The translations under genes and the position numbers were made by a program. A DNA stretch of 64,000 bases from Oceanobacillus jeddahensis. GTDB taxonomy: Bacteria; Bacillota; Bacilli; Bacillales; Amphibacillaceae. The number at the start of each line of letters is the position of its first letter. Position 1 is the first letter of the stretch. Under the pieces are notes generated by a model, which saw only the letters and a program-made list of their open reading frames with translations, had not been told where the DNA came from and did not search any database. Positions 1 through 7,778 of the stretch are shown here, piece by piece. The stretch is from assembly GCF_000750635.1 (NCBI RefSeq), contig NZ_CCDM010000001.1, forward strand, positions 124,001 through 188,000, in the 5' to 3' direction.

Positions 1-1
1 G

Positions 2-565
2 ATTGGTTTTGGTGCACAGAATCTCGTTCGAGATATCATTACCGGTTTCTTCATTATTTTTGAAGATCAATTTTCAGTAGGAGATTATGTGTTAGCTGCT
101 GGTATAGAAGGAACAGTGGAAGAAATTGGATTACGCACATCAAAAATTGTTTCTTGGACAGGGGAGCTAAATATTGTTCCTAATGGAAATATTGACCAGG
201 TAATTAACTATTCTTCCCGAAATGGCCTTTCCGTTGTAGATGTGAATGTGCCTTATGAAAGTGATGTTGCCCAAGTAGAACAAATTATTCATGAAGTAGC
301 AGAAACATTACCGGATAAGTATGAGTTTATTTTAGGTGTTCCAGAAATTATCGGTGTTCAGAATCTGGATGTATCTCACTTTGTTGTTCGTATTATTGCT
401 GAAACAGAGCCAGTTTTCCAGTGGGCTGGAGAACGGAATATTCGCAAAGAGATTCAGGACAAGCTATATAAATCAGGTATTAAAATCCCTTCTCCTCGCA
501 TTGTCACTTATTCCGAGGAGCAAATGGATCAACTAACACAAGAACGTCAGCAAAATCGAGGATAA
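2..565 (+). CDS. mscS: MscS-family mechanosensitive channel, 5' end outside window
   Basis: C-terminal 187 residues of a small-conductance mechanosensitive channel, which opens under membrane tension and releases solutes after hypo-osmotic shock. The frame is open from base 2, so the start and the first transmembrane helices lie before the window. The visible part begins at the conserved pore-helix end and beta-domain: GFGAQNLVRDIITGFF, then the FxVGDYV turn and the GTVEEIGLRTSKI strand typical of MscS. The C-terminal cytoplasmic cage is present, with a short Gln-rich tail. In Bacillaceae a channel gene lies in this position between parB and ychF. Family assignment is sure; the subtype (YkuT or YhdY-like) is not resolved. 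Confidence 0.93.
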   Translation: MGFGAQNLVRDIITGFFIIFEDQFSVGDYVLAAGIEGTVEEIGLRTSKIVSWTGELNIVPNGNIDQVINYSSRNGLSVVDVNVPYESDVAQVEQIIHEVAETLPDKYEFILGVPEIIGVQNLDVSHFVVRIIAETEPVFQWAGERNIRKEIQDKLYKSGIKIPSPRIVTYSEEQMDQLTQERQQNRG

Positions 566-579
566 ACGTCTCTTAAATT

Positions 580-588
580 TGCTATAAT
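580..588 (+). promoter_or_regulatory. Extended -10 promoter for yyzM
   Basis: TGCTATAAT is an exact extended -10 element (TGnTATAAT) with no good -35. It sits 80 bases before yyzM and just before a strong stem-loop, so the leader of this transcript would begin with that hairpin. Confidence 0.5.
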
Positions 589-600
589 GGATGTAAGAAA

Positions 601-636
601 AGCACCAAGTATCTATTTTAAATGATGCTTGGTGCT
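601..636 (+). other. 13-bp stem-loop in yyzM leader or mscS terminator
   Basis: AGCACCAAGTATC pairs with GATGCTTGGTGCT (one G-U pair) around a 10-base loop. No U-run follows, so it is a weak terminator for mscS at best. Because a promoter-like extended -10 lies just upstream, it may instead be a 5' stabilising or regulatory stem of the yyzM mRNA. Confidence 0.45.
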
Positions 637-667
637 AAACAGTATAATTTCAAAAGGAGCAGGAGTT

Positions 668-862
668 ATGGATAAAGAATTTGGTTTGCGTGACGTTGTC
701 CAAATGAAAAAGCCGCATCCATGTGGGGAGAACCGCTGGCAAATTATCCGGATGGGAATGGACATCCGGATTAAATGTCTTGGGTGTGGGCATAGTGTAC
801 TTATCCCGAGAAGAGATTTTACCAAAAAATTAAAAAAAGTTTTAGAAAAACATGAAGAATAG
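668..862 (+). CDS. yyzM: DUF951 family protein YyzM
   Basis: A 64-residue basic protein of the DUF951/YyzM family, found next to ychF throughout Firmicutes and of unknown molecular function. It shows the family core: HPCGENRW near residues 17-24, then KCLGCGHSVLIPR with a Cys-x-x-Cys pair (residues 37-40) that, with Cys19, could hold a metal. The ATG at 668 is chosen because AAGGAG lies 8 bases upstream; frame upstream of it has no ribosome site. A strong terminator follows, so it is probably its own transcript. Confidence 0.88.
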   Translation: MDKEFGLRDVVQMKKPHPCGENRWQIIRMGMDIRIKCLGCGHSVLIPRRDFTKKLKKVLEKHEE

Positions 863-917
863 TAAAATGCTATTTTGCTGAAGAAAAGATAAGGTAAAAT
901 GTAATATTCCCCTGGAA

Positions 918-962
918 GAAAACTCAAAATCAGGCCCGATCATGGTCTGGTTTTGAGTTTTC
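918..962 (+). terminator. Rho-independent terminator after yyzM
   Basis: Perfect-to-near-perfect 19-bp stem (918-936 with 944-962) around a 7-base loop, A-rich before and T-rich at the 3' arm. It ends the yyzM transcript ahead of the ychF promoter. Confidence 0.85.
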
Positions 963-968
963 TCATGC

Positions 969-997
969 TTGTCTTTTTGTAGTGGACTATCTATAAT
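969..997 (+). promoter_or_regulatory. SigmaA promoter of ychF
   Basis: TTGTCT, 17 bases, TATAAT. The spacing is ideal and the -10 hexamer is consensus. It lies about 50 bases before the ychF start. Confidence 0.7.
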
Positions 998-1049
998 TGG
1001 AATTACGTAGTGTACATGAACGAATCCTTAAGGAGTTGAAGAAATTAAG

Positions 1050-2150
1050 ATGGCATTAACAGCAGGAATTGTCGGTCTTCCAAATGTAGGGAAATCTACT
1101 TTATTTAATGCAATCACACAGGCTGGAGCAGAAGCAGCAAACTATCCATTTGCTACAATCGATCCGAATGTAGGGATTGTGGAAGTCCCAGACGAACGTT
1201 TAAATAAATTAACAGAGCTTGTAAAACCGAAAAAAACAGTCCCGACTGCATTTGAATTCACAGATATTGCCGGAATTGTAAAGGGTGCGAGCAAAGGAGA
1301 AGGATTAGGAAACCAATTCTTATCCCATATCAGACAGGTAGATGCAATTTGTCAGGTCGTACGCTGTTTTGAAGATGAAAATATTACACATGTTTCTGGA
1401 AAGGTCAATCCGATAGATGATATTGAAATCATTAATCTGGAGTTGATTTTAGCAGATTTGGAATCAGTAAATAAACGATTTCAGCGTGTAGAAAAGCTGG
1501 CACGCCAAAAGGATAAAGAAGCATTGGCAGAGTATGAGATTTTAAACAAAGTGAAAGAGGGTTTGGAAAATGACCAGCCGGTACGTGCTTTGGAGTTTAC
1601 GGAGGAGCAAGAGAAAATAGTTAAGGGTCTTCATCTGTTAACAAGTAAACCAACCTTATATGTAGCCAATGTGAGTGAAGAAGAAGTTGCAGACCCGGAT
1701 TCGAATGAAAATGTTCAAAAGGTAAAAGCGTATGCAGCGAATGAAAATGCAGAAGTAATTGTTGTTTGTGCACGGATTGAAGAAGAAATAGCAGAATTAG
1801 AACCGGAAGAGAAAGAAGAATTCCTGGAGGATTTAGGTATTTCGGAATCAGGCTTAGACCAATTAATTAAAGCATCTTATAACTTACTTGGACTGGCTAC
1901 GTATTTTACAGCGGGTGAACAAGAAGTGCGTGCATGGACTTTCCGTCAGGGAATCAAAGCCCCTCAGGCAGCGGGGATTATCCATACCGATTTTGAACGC
2001 GGGTTTATCCGTGCAGAGACGGTGTCGTATGACGCTTTAGTGGATGCTGGCAATATGGCAACAGCAAGAGAAAGAGGTCAAGTAAGGCTGGAAGGAAAAG
2101 AATATATCGTTCAAGATGGTGATGTTATTCACTTCCGATTTAACGTATAG
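1050..2150 (+). CDS. ychF: Redox-regulated ATPase YchF (Obg-like)
   Basis: 366-residue full-length YchF/OLA1 P-loop protein. Unlike most Obg-family members it hydrolyses ATP rather than GTP and associates with ribosomes; it acts in the cytosol and affects stress tolerance. Seen: P-loop GLPNVGKSTLFNA at residues 8-20, DPNVGIVEVPD switch I region, DIAGIVKGASKGEGLGN switch II with the YchF-type signature, a central coiled-coil region (130-200), NVSE in place of the GTPase NKxD motif, and a C-terminal TGS domain ending KEYIVQDGDVIHFRFNV. The neighbouring rpsF operon is the usual one. AAGGAG lies 14 bases before the ATG. Confidence 0.98.
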   Translation: MALTAGIVGLPNVGKSTLFNAITQAGAEAANYPFATIDPNVGIVEVPDERLNKLTELVKPKKTVPTAFEFTDIAGIVKGASKGEGLGNQFLSHIRQVDAICQVVRCFEDENITHVSGKVNPIDDIEIINLELILADLESVNKRFQRVEKLARQKDKEALAEYEILNKVKEGLENDQPVRALEFTEEQEKIVKGLHLLTSKPTLYVANVSEEEVADPDSNENVQKVKAYAANENAEVIVVCARIEEEIAELEPEEKEEFLEDLGISESGLDQLIKASYNLLGLATYFTAGEQEVRAWTFRQGIKAPQAAGIIHTDFERGFIRAETVSYDALVDAGNMATARERGQVRLEGKEYIVQDGDVIHFRFNV

Positions 2151-2221
2151 GTGCGTTCTCTAAAATAGTTGGAATAACGGTGAATGTTGAAAATAAAAGT
2201 AAATCAGGTTCTCTCGAAGGC

Positions 2222-2250
2222 TTGTCATAACATAATTTATTTGGTATAAT
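2222..2250 (+). promoter_or_regulatory. SigmaA promoter of rpsF operon
   Basis: TTGTCA, 17 bases, TATAAT, with a TGG extension directly before the -10. All elements are near consensus, as expected for a ribosomal protein operon. Confidence 0.8.
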
Positions 2251-2283
2251 GTCCAAATGTGAGTAATTAAATAATTATTCCTT

Positions 2284-2330
2284 GCTCTTATATCCGCAAT
2301 TCATACGGAATTGCAGAGAATAGAGCCGCT
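2284..2330 (+). promoter_or_regulatory. Probable S6:S18-binding rpsF leader RNA
   Basis: Between promoter and rpsF the mRNA can form an outer helix GCTCT/AGAGC (2284-2288 with 2322-2326), an asymmetric internal loop, and an apical stem GCAATTC/GAATTGC closed by ATACG. A CCG sits at the 3' foot. This resembles the known bacterial rpsF leader in which the S6:S18 pair binds a bulged CCG to repress its own operon. Position and structure fit; covariance was not tested. Confidence 0.5.
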
Positions 2331-2353
2331 AAGACCAAAAGGAGGTGTAACGG

Positions 2354-2641
2354 ATGAGAAAATACGAAATTATGTACATCATCCGCCCAGATATCGAGGA
2401 GGAAGCACAAACTGCTTTAATCGAGCGTTTTAACAAAATCCTTACTGATAACGGAGCGGAAATCGAAAAAGTTGATGAAAAAGGCAAGAAACGTCTTGCA
2501 TATGAAATCAATGACTATCGTGATGGATATTATGTTGTAATTAATTTCCAAGGTGATGAAAATTCAGTAAATGAATTTGACCGCTTAGCGAAATTCAGCG
2601 ATGATATTATTCGCCATATGGCAATTCGAGATGAAAAATAA
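2354..2641 (+). CDS. rpsF: 30S ribosomal protein S6
   Basis: 95-residue S6, a 30S subunit protein that binds 16S rRNA together with S18. Seen: N-terminal [17 protein letters not shown], central [16 protein letters not shown], and C-terminal [12 protein letters not shown], all family hallmarks at normal length. AAAGGAGGTG lies 7-8 bases before the ATG. First gene of rpsF-ssb-rpsR; S6 with S18 is expected to autoregulate through the leader upstream. Confidence 0.99.
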   Translation: MRKYEIMYIIRPDIEEEAQTALIERFNKILTDNGAEIEKVDEKGKKRLAYEINDYRDGYYVVINFQGDENSVNEFDRLAKFSDDIIRHMAIRDEK

Positions 2642-2656
2642 TAAGGAGTGGTTCTG

Positions 2657-3163
2657 ATGTTAAATCGTGTCGTATTAGTTGGCAGATTAACGAGGGATCC
2701 TGATTTACGCTATACTCCAAGCGGTGTGGCAGTAGCTAATTTTACGATTGCTGTGAACAGACCTTTTTCCAATCAACAGGGAGAACGCGAAGCAGATTTC
2801 ATTAACTGTGTCGTTTGGCGCAGACCTGCTGAAAACCTGGCGAATTATATGAAAAAAGGGAGTATGATTGGTGTAGATGGCCGTGTACAGACACGTAATT
2901 TTGAAGGCCAAGATGGTAAACGGGTTTATGTAACAGAAATTGTTGCAGATAGTGTCCAATTCCTGGAAACAAAAGGTTCTCAAGGTGGAGGACAGTTTCA
3001 ATCAGATGGATACCAGAATAACCAAAATAATCAGAACCAATATCAGCAAAATCCATTTTCATCAAATCAAAATCAAGGATTTAATCAAAACCAAAATCAG
3101 GAAGATCCATTTAAAAATAATGGAGAACCGATTGATATATCAGACGATGATTTACCGTTTTAA
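2657..3163 (+). CDS. ssb: Single-stranded DNA-binding protein SsbA
   Basis: 168-residue SSB that coats single-stranded DNA at forks and recruits repair and replication partners. The OB fold runs from [15 protein letters not shown] to about residue 110 (VADSVQFLE). A long Asn/Gln-rich linker follows, and the acidic tip DISDDDLPF at the C-terminus is the protein-docking tail. The ATG at 2657 is preferred over an in-frame GTG at 2648, because AAGGAG (2643-2648) lies 8 bases upstream and the residues match the normal SSB start. Co-transcribed with rpsF and rpsR. Confidence 0.98.
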   Translation: MLNRVVLVGRLTRDPDLRYTPSGVAVANFTIAVNRPFSNQQGEREADFINCVVWRRPAENLANYMKKGSMIGVDGRVQTRNFEGQDGKRVYVTEIVADSVQFLETKGSQGGGQFQSDGYQNNQNNQNQYQQNPFSSNQNQGFNQNQNQEDPFKNNGEPIDISDDDLPF

Positions 3164-3184
3164 ATCATTATCTAAATTAATTAA

Positions 3185-3430
<246 letters not shown>

Positions 3431-3432
3431 TT

Positions 3433-3470
3433 AATAAACCCTCAAGTTCAAAAGAGCTTGAGGGTTTATT
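3433..3470 (+). terminator. Terminator of rpsF-ssb-rpsR
   Basis: 14-bp perfect stem AATAAACCCTCAAG / CTTGAGGGTTTATT, 10-base loop, T-rich tail (TTTATATG). Confidence 0.9.
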
Positions 3471-3601
3471 TTATATGATGCAAAATATTAGAGAAACGAT
3501 CGATTTGCTTAACGGAAGCACGGGCGAAACGATCTTTTTTTCAATTGACGTGTGAAGCTTTTGTAAGAAAAATGGAAATTGTGAGGATACATCTTGTTCG
3601 T

Positions 3602-3796
3602 TTAAATAAAAAACCATATCAGCACAGCAGCTAAAATAATGGCAGGCAGGCCAATAAAGTAAATATAGGAAAGACTTGAAAAGCTTTTCTGTCGCTCATA
3701 ATTATCATCTAACCGTTTCGTAACAAAAATGGTACCAGCTAAGGCAAAAATGCAGACAATAATAACGAGGATGATAAGAATATGGAGCAGCTCCAC
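3602..3796 (-). CDS. Small two-helix membrane protein, unknown function
   Basis: 64 residues with two hydrophobic helices: about 4-26 (LHILIILVIIVCIFALAGTI) and 46-63 (FIGLPAIILAAVLIWFFI), separated by a charged stretch KRLDDNYERQK. A GTG start is used, with a near-perfect AGGAGGTGA site 6-7 bases upstream, which makes real translation likely. No family recognised. It is monocistronic in appearance, lying between the rpsR terminator and the citrate transporter on the same strand as the latter. Confidence 0.65.
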   Translation of the reverse strand: MELLHILIILVIIVCIFALAGTIFVTKRLDDNYERQKSFSSLSYIYFIGLPAIILAAVLIWFFI

Positions 3797-3901
3797 GTAA
3801 CTTCACCTCCCTGTATTTCTAACATACTGAAAAACTCTCTTCAAGCATGGAAGACTGATTGACTACGCTTGAAGAGAGTATAGGAGTCTGTGAATCTAAT
3901 T

Positions 3902-5272
3902 TTAAAGTGAGACAACACCAATTAAAATTGCACAGCCTAATAGAATGATACTAAATCCCCATAACCAGAAGAAAGAATATTTGATATGTTTCCCCATGTT
4001 GGCTGAGGCAAGTCCGATTCCTAACCACAATGCTGGAGAGAAAGGACTTACAAAAGTTCCGATGATATTTCCAATCATCATAGAATATGCTGTAGACACA
4101 GAAGGAATTCCCTGTGTGCTTGCAATTTGATCAACAATTGGCAGCAATGCAAAATAATACGCATCTGTACTGGTTAATAAATCTAACGGAACCCCTAATA
4201 TCCCAACGATCACATGAATAAATGGAATAACAAAAGCTGGCATAATTGCTACTGCCGCTAGTGCAATTTGTTCAAGCATGCCTGATTTATTGAGGACTCC
4301 CAGAAAGACACCCGCAGCCAGGATAACGGCAGCCATCATTAAGGCGTTTGGCGCATGTACTTTAACACGGTTCATTTGGTTATCGACGCCCTGATAGTTT
4401 AATGGCAAGGCGAGCGCGACCCCTATCATAAATGCATATTGCGGCTCGAGTAAGCCGGCCATCATCGTACCTAATACGAGAACAGTTAGAATCAGATTTG
4501 CCCAATTTCTTCCTTTAATATCCCGTGGTTGTTCTTTCGCAGCTGCCATTTCTTCATTCTGTCTTTGTGTGAAGTTATCAGCAATAGCAAGAATATTTAT
4601 GTTTTCCTCTTTTGTAATCTCACCAGCAGCAGCTTTTTTACTGATTTTTCTTTTTTCACGGATTCCCAGGAGAGCTGCTAAAGCTAAAATAAGAACAATT
4701 CCAATTCCCTGTATAGGAATAAGCGGTAAATAAAATTCAATTAATTCCATATCAATAGCTGTTGCTGCCCGAGCTGATGGTCCGCCCCAAGGAATCATAT
4801 TGATAACACTAGCACTTAAAGCAACTAATAATAACAATAAATAACGACTCATATGTAATTCCTTATATAAAGGAAGTAATGCAGGGATACATAGAAGGAA
4901 TGTAGATGCCCCGGCGCCATCCAGTTGTGCAATCATTCCAATAACTGCTGTAGCCATTGCTACAATGATTACGTTTCCTTTAGTTACTAAAATCATAAAG
5001 CGTATAAAAGGGTTGAATAATCCGCTATCTTGCATAATGCCAAAATAGACAATGGCAAAAATAAACATAATTACAACGCCCATTACCCGCTCAGAGCCAT
5101 CTGTTAAAAATGCAGAGAGATCTGTAAAATTAAATCCCGCTAGAAAAGCTCCAATAATTGGAATAATTGTCATCCCAACAATCGGGCTGACTTTACTTGC
5201 TATAAGCAATCCAACAATTGAAAAAATAATTAATAGGCCGACAATTGTCAGCCAAACTGAAACATCTTCCAT
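3902..5272 (-). CDS. CitMHS-family citrate:cation transporter
   Basis: 456-residue polytopic membrane protein of the CitMHS family, which imports citrate complexed with Mg2+ or Ca2+ together with protons. About 12 hydrophobic segments are visible. Family features are the N-terminal SPIVGMTIIPIIGAF region, QLDGAGASTFLLCIPALLPLY in the middle of the first half, SVINMIPWGGPSARAATA, and TSTDAYYFALLPI in the second half. A hydrophilic loop lies near residues 205-255. Its promoter and a cre-like site sit just upstream, so carbon-catabolite control is likely. No citrate two-component system adjoins it. Metal preference cannot be told from sequence. Confidence 0.9.
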   Translation of the reverse strand: MEDVSVWLTIVGLLIIFSIVGLLIASKVSPIVGMTIIPIIGAFLAGFNFTDLSAFLTDGSERVMGVVIMFIFAIVYFGIMQDSGLFNPFIRFMILVTKGNVIIVAMATAVIGMIAQLDGAGASTFLLCIPALLPLYKELHMSRYLLLLLVALSASVINMIPWGGPSARAATAIDMELIEFYLPLIPIQGIGIVLILALAALLGIREKRKISKKAAAGEITKEENINILAIADNFTQRQNEEMAAAKEQPRDIKGRNWANLILTVLVLGTMMAGLLEPQYAFMIGVALALPLNYQGVDNQMNRVKVHAPNALMMAAVILAAGVFLGVLNKSGMLEQIALAAVAIMPAFVIPFIHVIVGILGVPLDLLTSTDAYYFALLPIVDQIASTQGIPSVSTAYSMMIGNIIGTFVSPFSPALWLGIGLASANMGKHIKYSFFWLWGFSIILLGCAILIGVVSL

Positions 5273-5289
5273 AAATAAACCTCTTTCCT

Positions 5290-5304
5290 TGTAAGCGCTT
5301 CACC
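5290..5304 (-). promoter_or_regulatory. cre-like CcpA site of the citrate transporter
   Basis: TGTAAGCGCTTCA carries the AAGCGCTT palindromic core; one half (CGCTTACA on the minus strand) matches cre fully and the other half has mismatches. It lies about 25 bases downstream of the promoter -10, a roadblock position. Known family members (citM) are CcpA-repressed. Confidence 0.4.
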
Positions 5305-5329
5305 AAATCTTTAAGTAAATCATATTATT

Positions 5330-5358
5330 ACTATAAAGCGTAAACAAAAGAATTTCAA
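5330..5358 (-). promoter_or_regulatory. SigmaA promoter of the citrate transporter
   Basis: On the minus strand TTGAAA, 17 bases, TATAGT. Confidence 0.5.
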
Positions 5359-5445
5359 TCATTTCTTCGTAATGGAAGAAAGAGATGAAACAATATTTAG
5401 AAATAGTTTGGCTGCGTTTTAAGTGAATAAAAACATAAAATTTCT

Positions 5446-5931
5446 TTAGCGGACTCTTTTTTGTGGATATAAGAAAATCATCCGTGTTACCAGTAATAAT
5501 GGATAAATAAAAAAGATAAATAAACTCCAATCTGGAATGGACCAGATAAACGAGATTAATGTAAAGATGAAGAGCGGAACCGTTACAGAACAAGCTGTTA
5601 ATTTCCATAGCGTGCCATAGTAGAGTTTCCTATTTGCGAGATGAACCACTCCTTTACTTATGTATGCGATTAATGAAATAATGCCCAAGAGTAAAATAGA
5701 TAAAATTAAATAGTAAAACATAAAGAAATAAATAAGCTGGAAGATAATATTCATTTCCCCTCCTAAACCAGTCCAATTTGTTAAACGGGATACGAGTTCA
5801 GGTAATGATACGACCATAAATAAAATAAAGAGATAGATCATAATTTTGTCCATTGCAATTCGATTGATTTGAAACATCGCTTTTTTTTGTGGCAGTAAAA
5901 AGCTTTCCTTTAATATTTTTATAAATTTCAT
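5446..5931 (-). CDS. DUF1189-type membrane protein
   Basis: 161-residue protein with about four membrane segments: roughly 26-45, 60-90, 110-130 and 135-153. The N-terminus is a conserved amphipathic stretch, FIKILKESFLLPQKKAMFQINRI, that resembles DUF1189 proteins. Function unknown. Start chosen at Met 5931 rather than the ATG at 5940, because GTGAAGG is directly against the upstream ATG but 9 bases from this one. Basic C-terminus (PQKRVR) would face the cytoplasm. Confidence 0.65.
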   Translation of the reverse strand: MKFIKILKESFLLPQKKAMFQINRIAMDKIMIYLFILFMVVSLPELVSRLTNWTGLGGEMNIIFQLIYFFMFYYLILSILLLGIISLIAYISKGVVHLANRKLYYGTLWKLTACSVTVPLFIFTLISFIWSIPDWSLFIFFIYPLLLVTRMIFLYPQKRVR

Positions 5932-6086
5932 TTTTTTCATCCTTCACTTATGCTGTGATAAATCATTCATAGGTATAGTTAGGTATCTACAACGAAATGA
6001 TATGACTTAATCCACACTTAGTTGGCAACACTACTATTATAAAGGAATAAGCGTTGTAAGGGTAAGAAAATAGCGTTATTCGACAA

Positions 6087-6100
6087 ATTTCCCGGGAAAT
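6087..6100. promoter_or_regulatory. Perfect 14-bp palindrome, possible operator
   Basis: ATTTCCCGGGAAAT, identical to a second intergenic copy at 39335-39348. Unusually GC-rich in a very AT-rich spacer. Candidate binding site for an unidentified dimeric regulator. Confidence 0.35.
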
Positions 6101-6400
6101 AATATAAAGATTTATTTATCGCCTATTCTATGTAAGTAATCGAATATAAATATAGCTATTTATCCATAAGCATAGATTCATGCTGGAAATTTAATGAAGG
6201 ATTAACTGGCTTTAAGGCGCTATTAATTGAAGTTTCCCCTCATATTTCTTGTCCTTTTAATAATGTGCAATACAAGCTATTCTATTAAATTCATGTTATT
6301 ATAGTAGAATATGTGTTGAATTATTTTATAGTCATCTTCCATCGAACTTTAAGAATCATTTTATAGAGAAGAATGGAAGCATGTAACGAATTTGATTTAT

Positions 6401-6623
6401 CATGGAGAACTGCCCGTAAAATTCCCACCACAAAATAAAGAGGGAGAATAAATTTATTTAGGTAGGAGATCAGGTGAGCTAACTCCCTGAATCACTCAGG
6501 CTAATTCAGTGAGAGAAAAGCAGCAGACTAAGTTCGCGACGTCCTGGGACTGGGACTACGATTACTCGCCCCCTCGTAAAGAGCTGTGCGTCGAAAACTC
6601 CCACTGAATGAAGTTTCGTTTTA
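6401..6623 (+). repeat. Interspersed structured repeat, copy A
   Basis: About 223 bases, strongly similar over its whole length to 46977-47228. Shared blocks include CTCCCTGAATCACT, GCGACGTCCTGGGACTGGG, GCGATTACTCGCCCC and GTCGAAAACTCCCACTGA. It contains several inverted repeats. The 780-base spacer between the DUF1189 gene and yybS holds this element plus AT-rich sequence; I see no gene in it. Confidence 0.8.
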
Positions 6624-6719
6624 TTTCGATGAATATTTTTGCATAGAAGAGGAAATCCCTTCATCAAAGGTTTAAACATCCTTTATTATTATCTATTTTG
6701 CTAGAACGAGGTGCAGTAT

Positions 6720-7652
6720 ATGAACAAATCGAGACAAGTTACAGAAGGAGCAATGATGATCGCTATTTTAATGGTAATGCTGATCGCTTCTTTATTTCCC
6801 ATACTTAGCTTAATTACAATTTTTGTATTACCTGTTCCTTTTATTTTCTATGTGAAGCGACATGGAGTAAAGGCAGGTCTGATTATGACACTGGCTGTTA
6901 TTGTTATATCTTCATTGTTAATGTCCCCGGTTATGCTACCACTATTGTTAATTGCAGCGGCTGGTGGTACTTTTATTGGTTACGCAATGTCTAAAGGAAA
7001 TACAGCATATGAAACGTTAGCCCAAGGAACATTTGGTTTTCTTGTTGGGATGTTATTGGCTTTTATTTTTAGTCAGACACTGCTGGATGTTAATATTGTA
7101 GCAGAGTATGAAAATATTGTAGAAGAATCTGTGAATACGAGTGCAACTATGGTGGAAAGCATCAACCCTTCATTAGGGGAAGAAGATATGGAAATGCTGC
7201 AAGAAACGCAGATTAATTTATTACAGCAGTTAATTCCTACTTTTATGGTTGTATTTGCTTTAATAACAGCTTTTATCACACAATGGATTAGTTATAAGTT
7301 ATTTAACCGAATAGGGAATGAAAAATTAGCCTTTCCTCCATTTCGTCAATTACAATTTCCAAGTGTGATTATTTGGATTTACTTGTTAGCATTAATTCTA
7401 TCTGTAATCGGCTTTGAAGAAGGAAGCACGATGAATTTTGGAGTACAGAATCTGTTGATGATAGTTGGAATTGCTTTATCACTGCAAGGATTCTCCTTTA
7501 TCTTTTACTTTGCTTATATCAAAAAAATAGCCAAAGCAGTACCAATTTTAATTGTTGTTGCCACAGTTCTTTTTCCAGGATTTCTTCTTTATTTCGTTCG
7601 AATCTTAGGTATAATTGATATAGGATTCCGGTTAAGGGAACGGTTAAAGTAA
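6720..7652 (+). CDS. yybS: DUF2232 membrane protein YybS
   Basis: 310-residue membrane protein with about eight hydrophobic helices. It resembles the YybS/DUF2232 family, thought from its ECF-S-like fold to be transport-related; substrate unknown. It opens with the typical SRQVTEGAMMIAI segment and ends in a short basic tail GFRLRERLK. A soluble acidic loop lies near residues 125-165. The ATG at 6720 is used because GAGGTG lies 6 bases upstream; the in-frame GTG at 6711 overlaps that site. yybS-gdpP-rplI is a conserved order in Bacillaceae. Confidence 0.9.
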   Translation: MNKSRQVTEGAMMIAILMVMLIASLFPILSLITIFVLPVPFIFYVKRHGVKAGLIMTLAVIVISSLLMSPVMLPLLLIAAAGGTFIGYAMSKGNTAYETLAQGTFGFLVGMLLAFIFSQTLLDVNIVAEYENIVEESVNTSATMVESINPSLGEEDMEMLQETQINLLQQLIPTFMVVFALITAFITQWISYKLFNRIGNEKLAFPPFRQLQFPSVIIWIYLLALILSVIGFEEGSTMNFGVQNLLMIVGIALSLQGFSFIFYFAYIKKIAKAVPILIVVATVLFPGFLLYFVRILGIIDIGFRLRERLK

Positions 7653-7778
7653 GAAAAGTGATGAGCTTGTATGTCAGCTCGTGATTCTTAAGTTAAGGGC
7701 AAAACACCTAACTGGAACAGCCCGAGAATAGATGTAGAAAAACAGAAAGATTGTTGGATTTTGAAGGAGCTGAATGCC

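Noticed and set aside
5300-5608. Minus-strand frame between citrate transporter and DUF1189 gene
   Set aside because: Overlaps the citrate transporter promoter and part of DUF1189 in another frame; no family.
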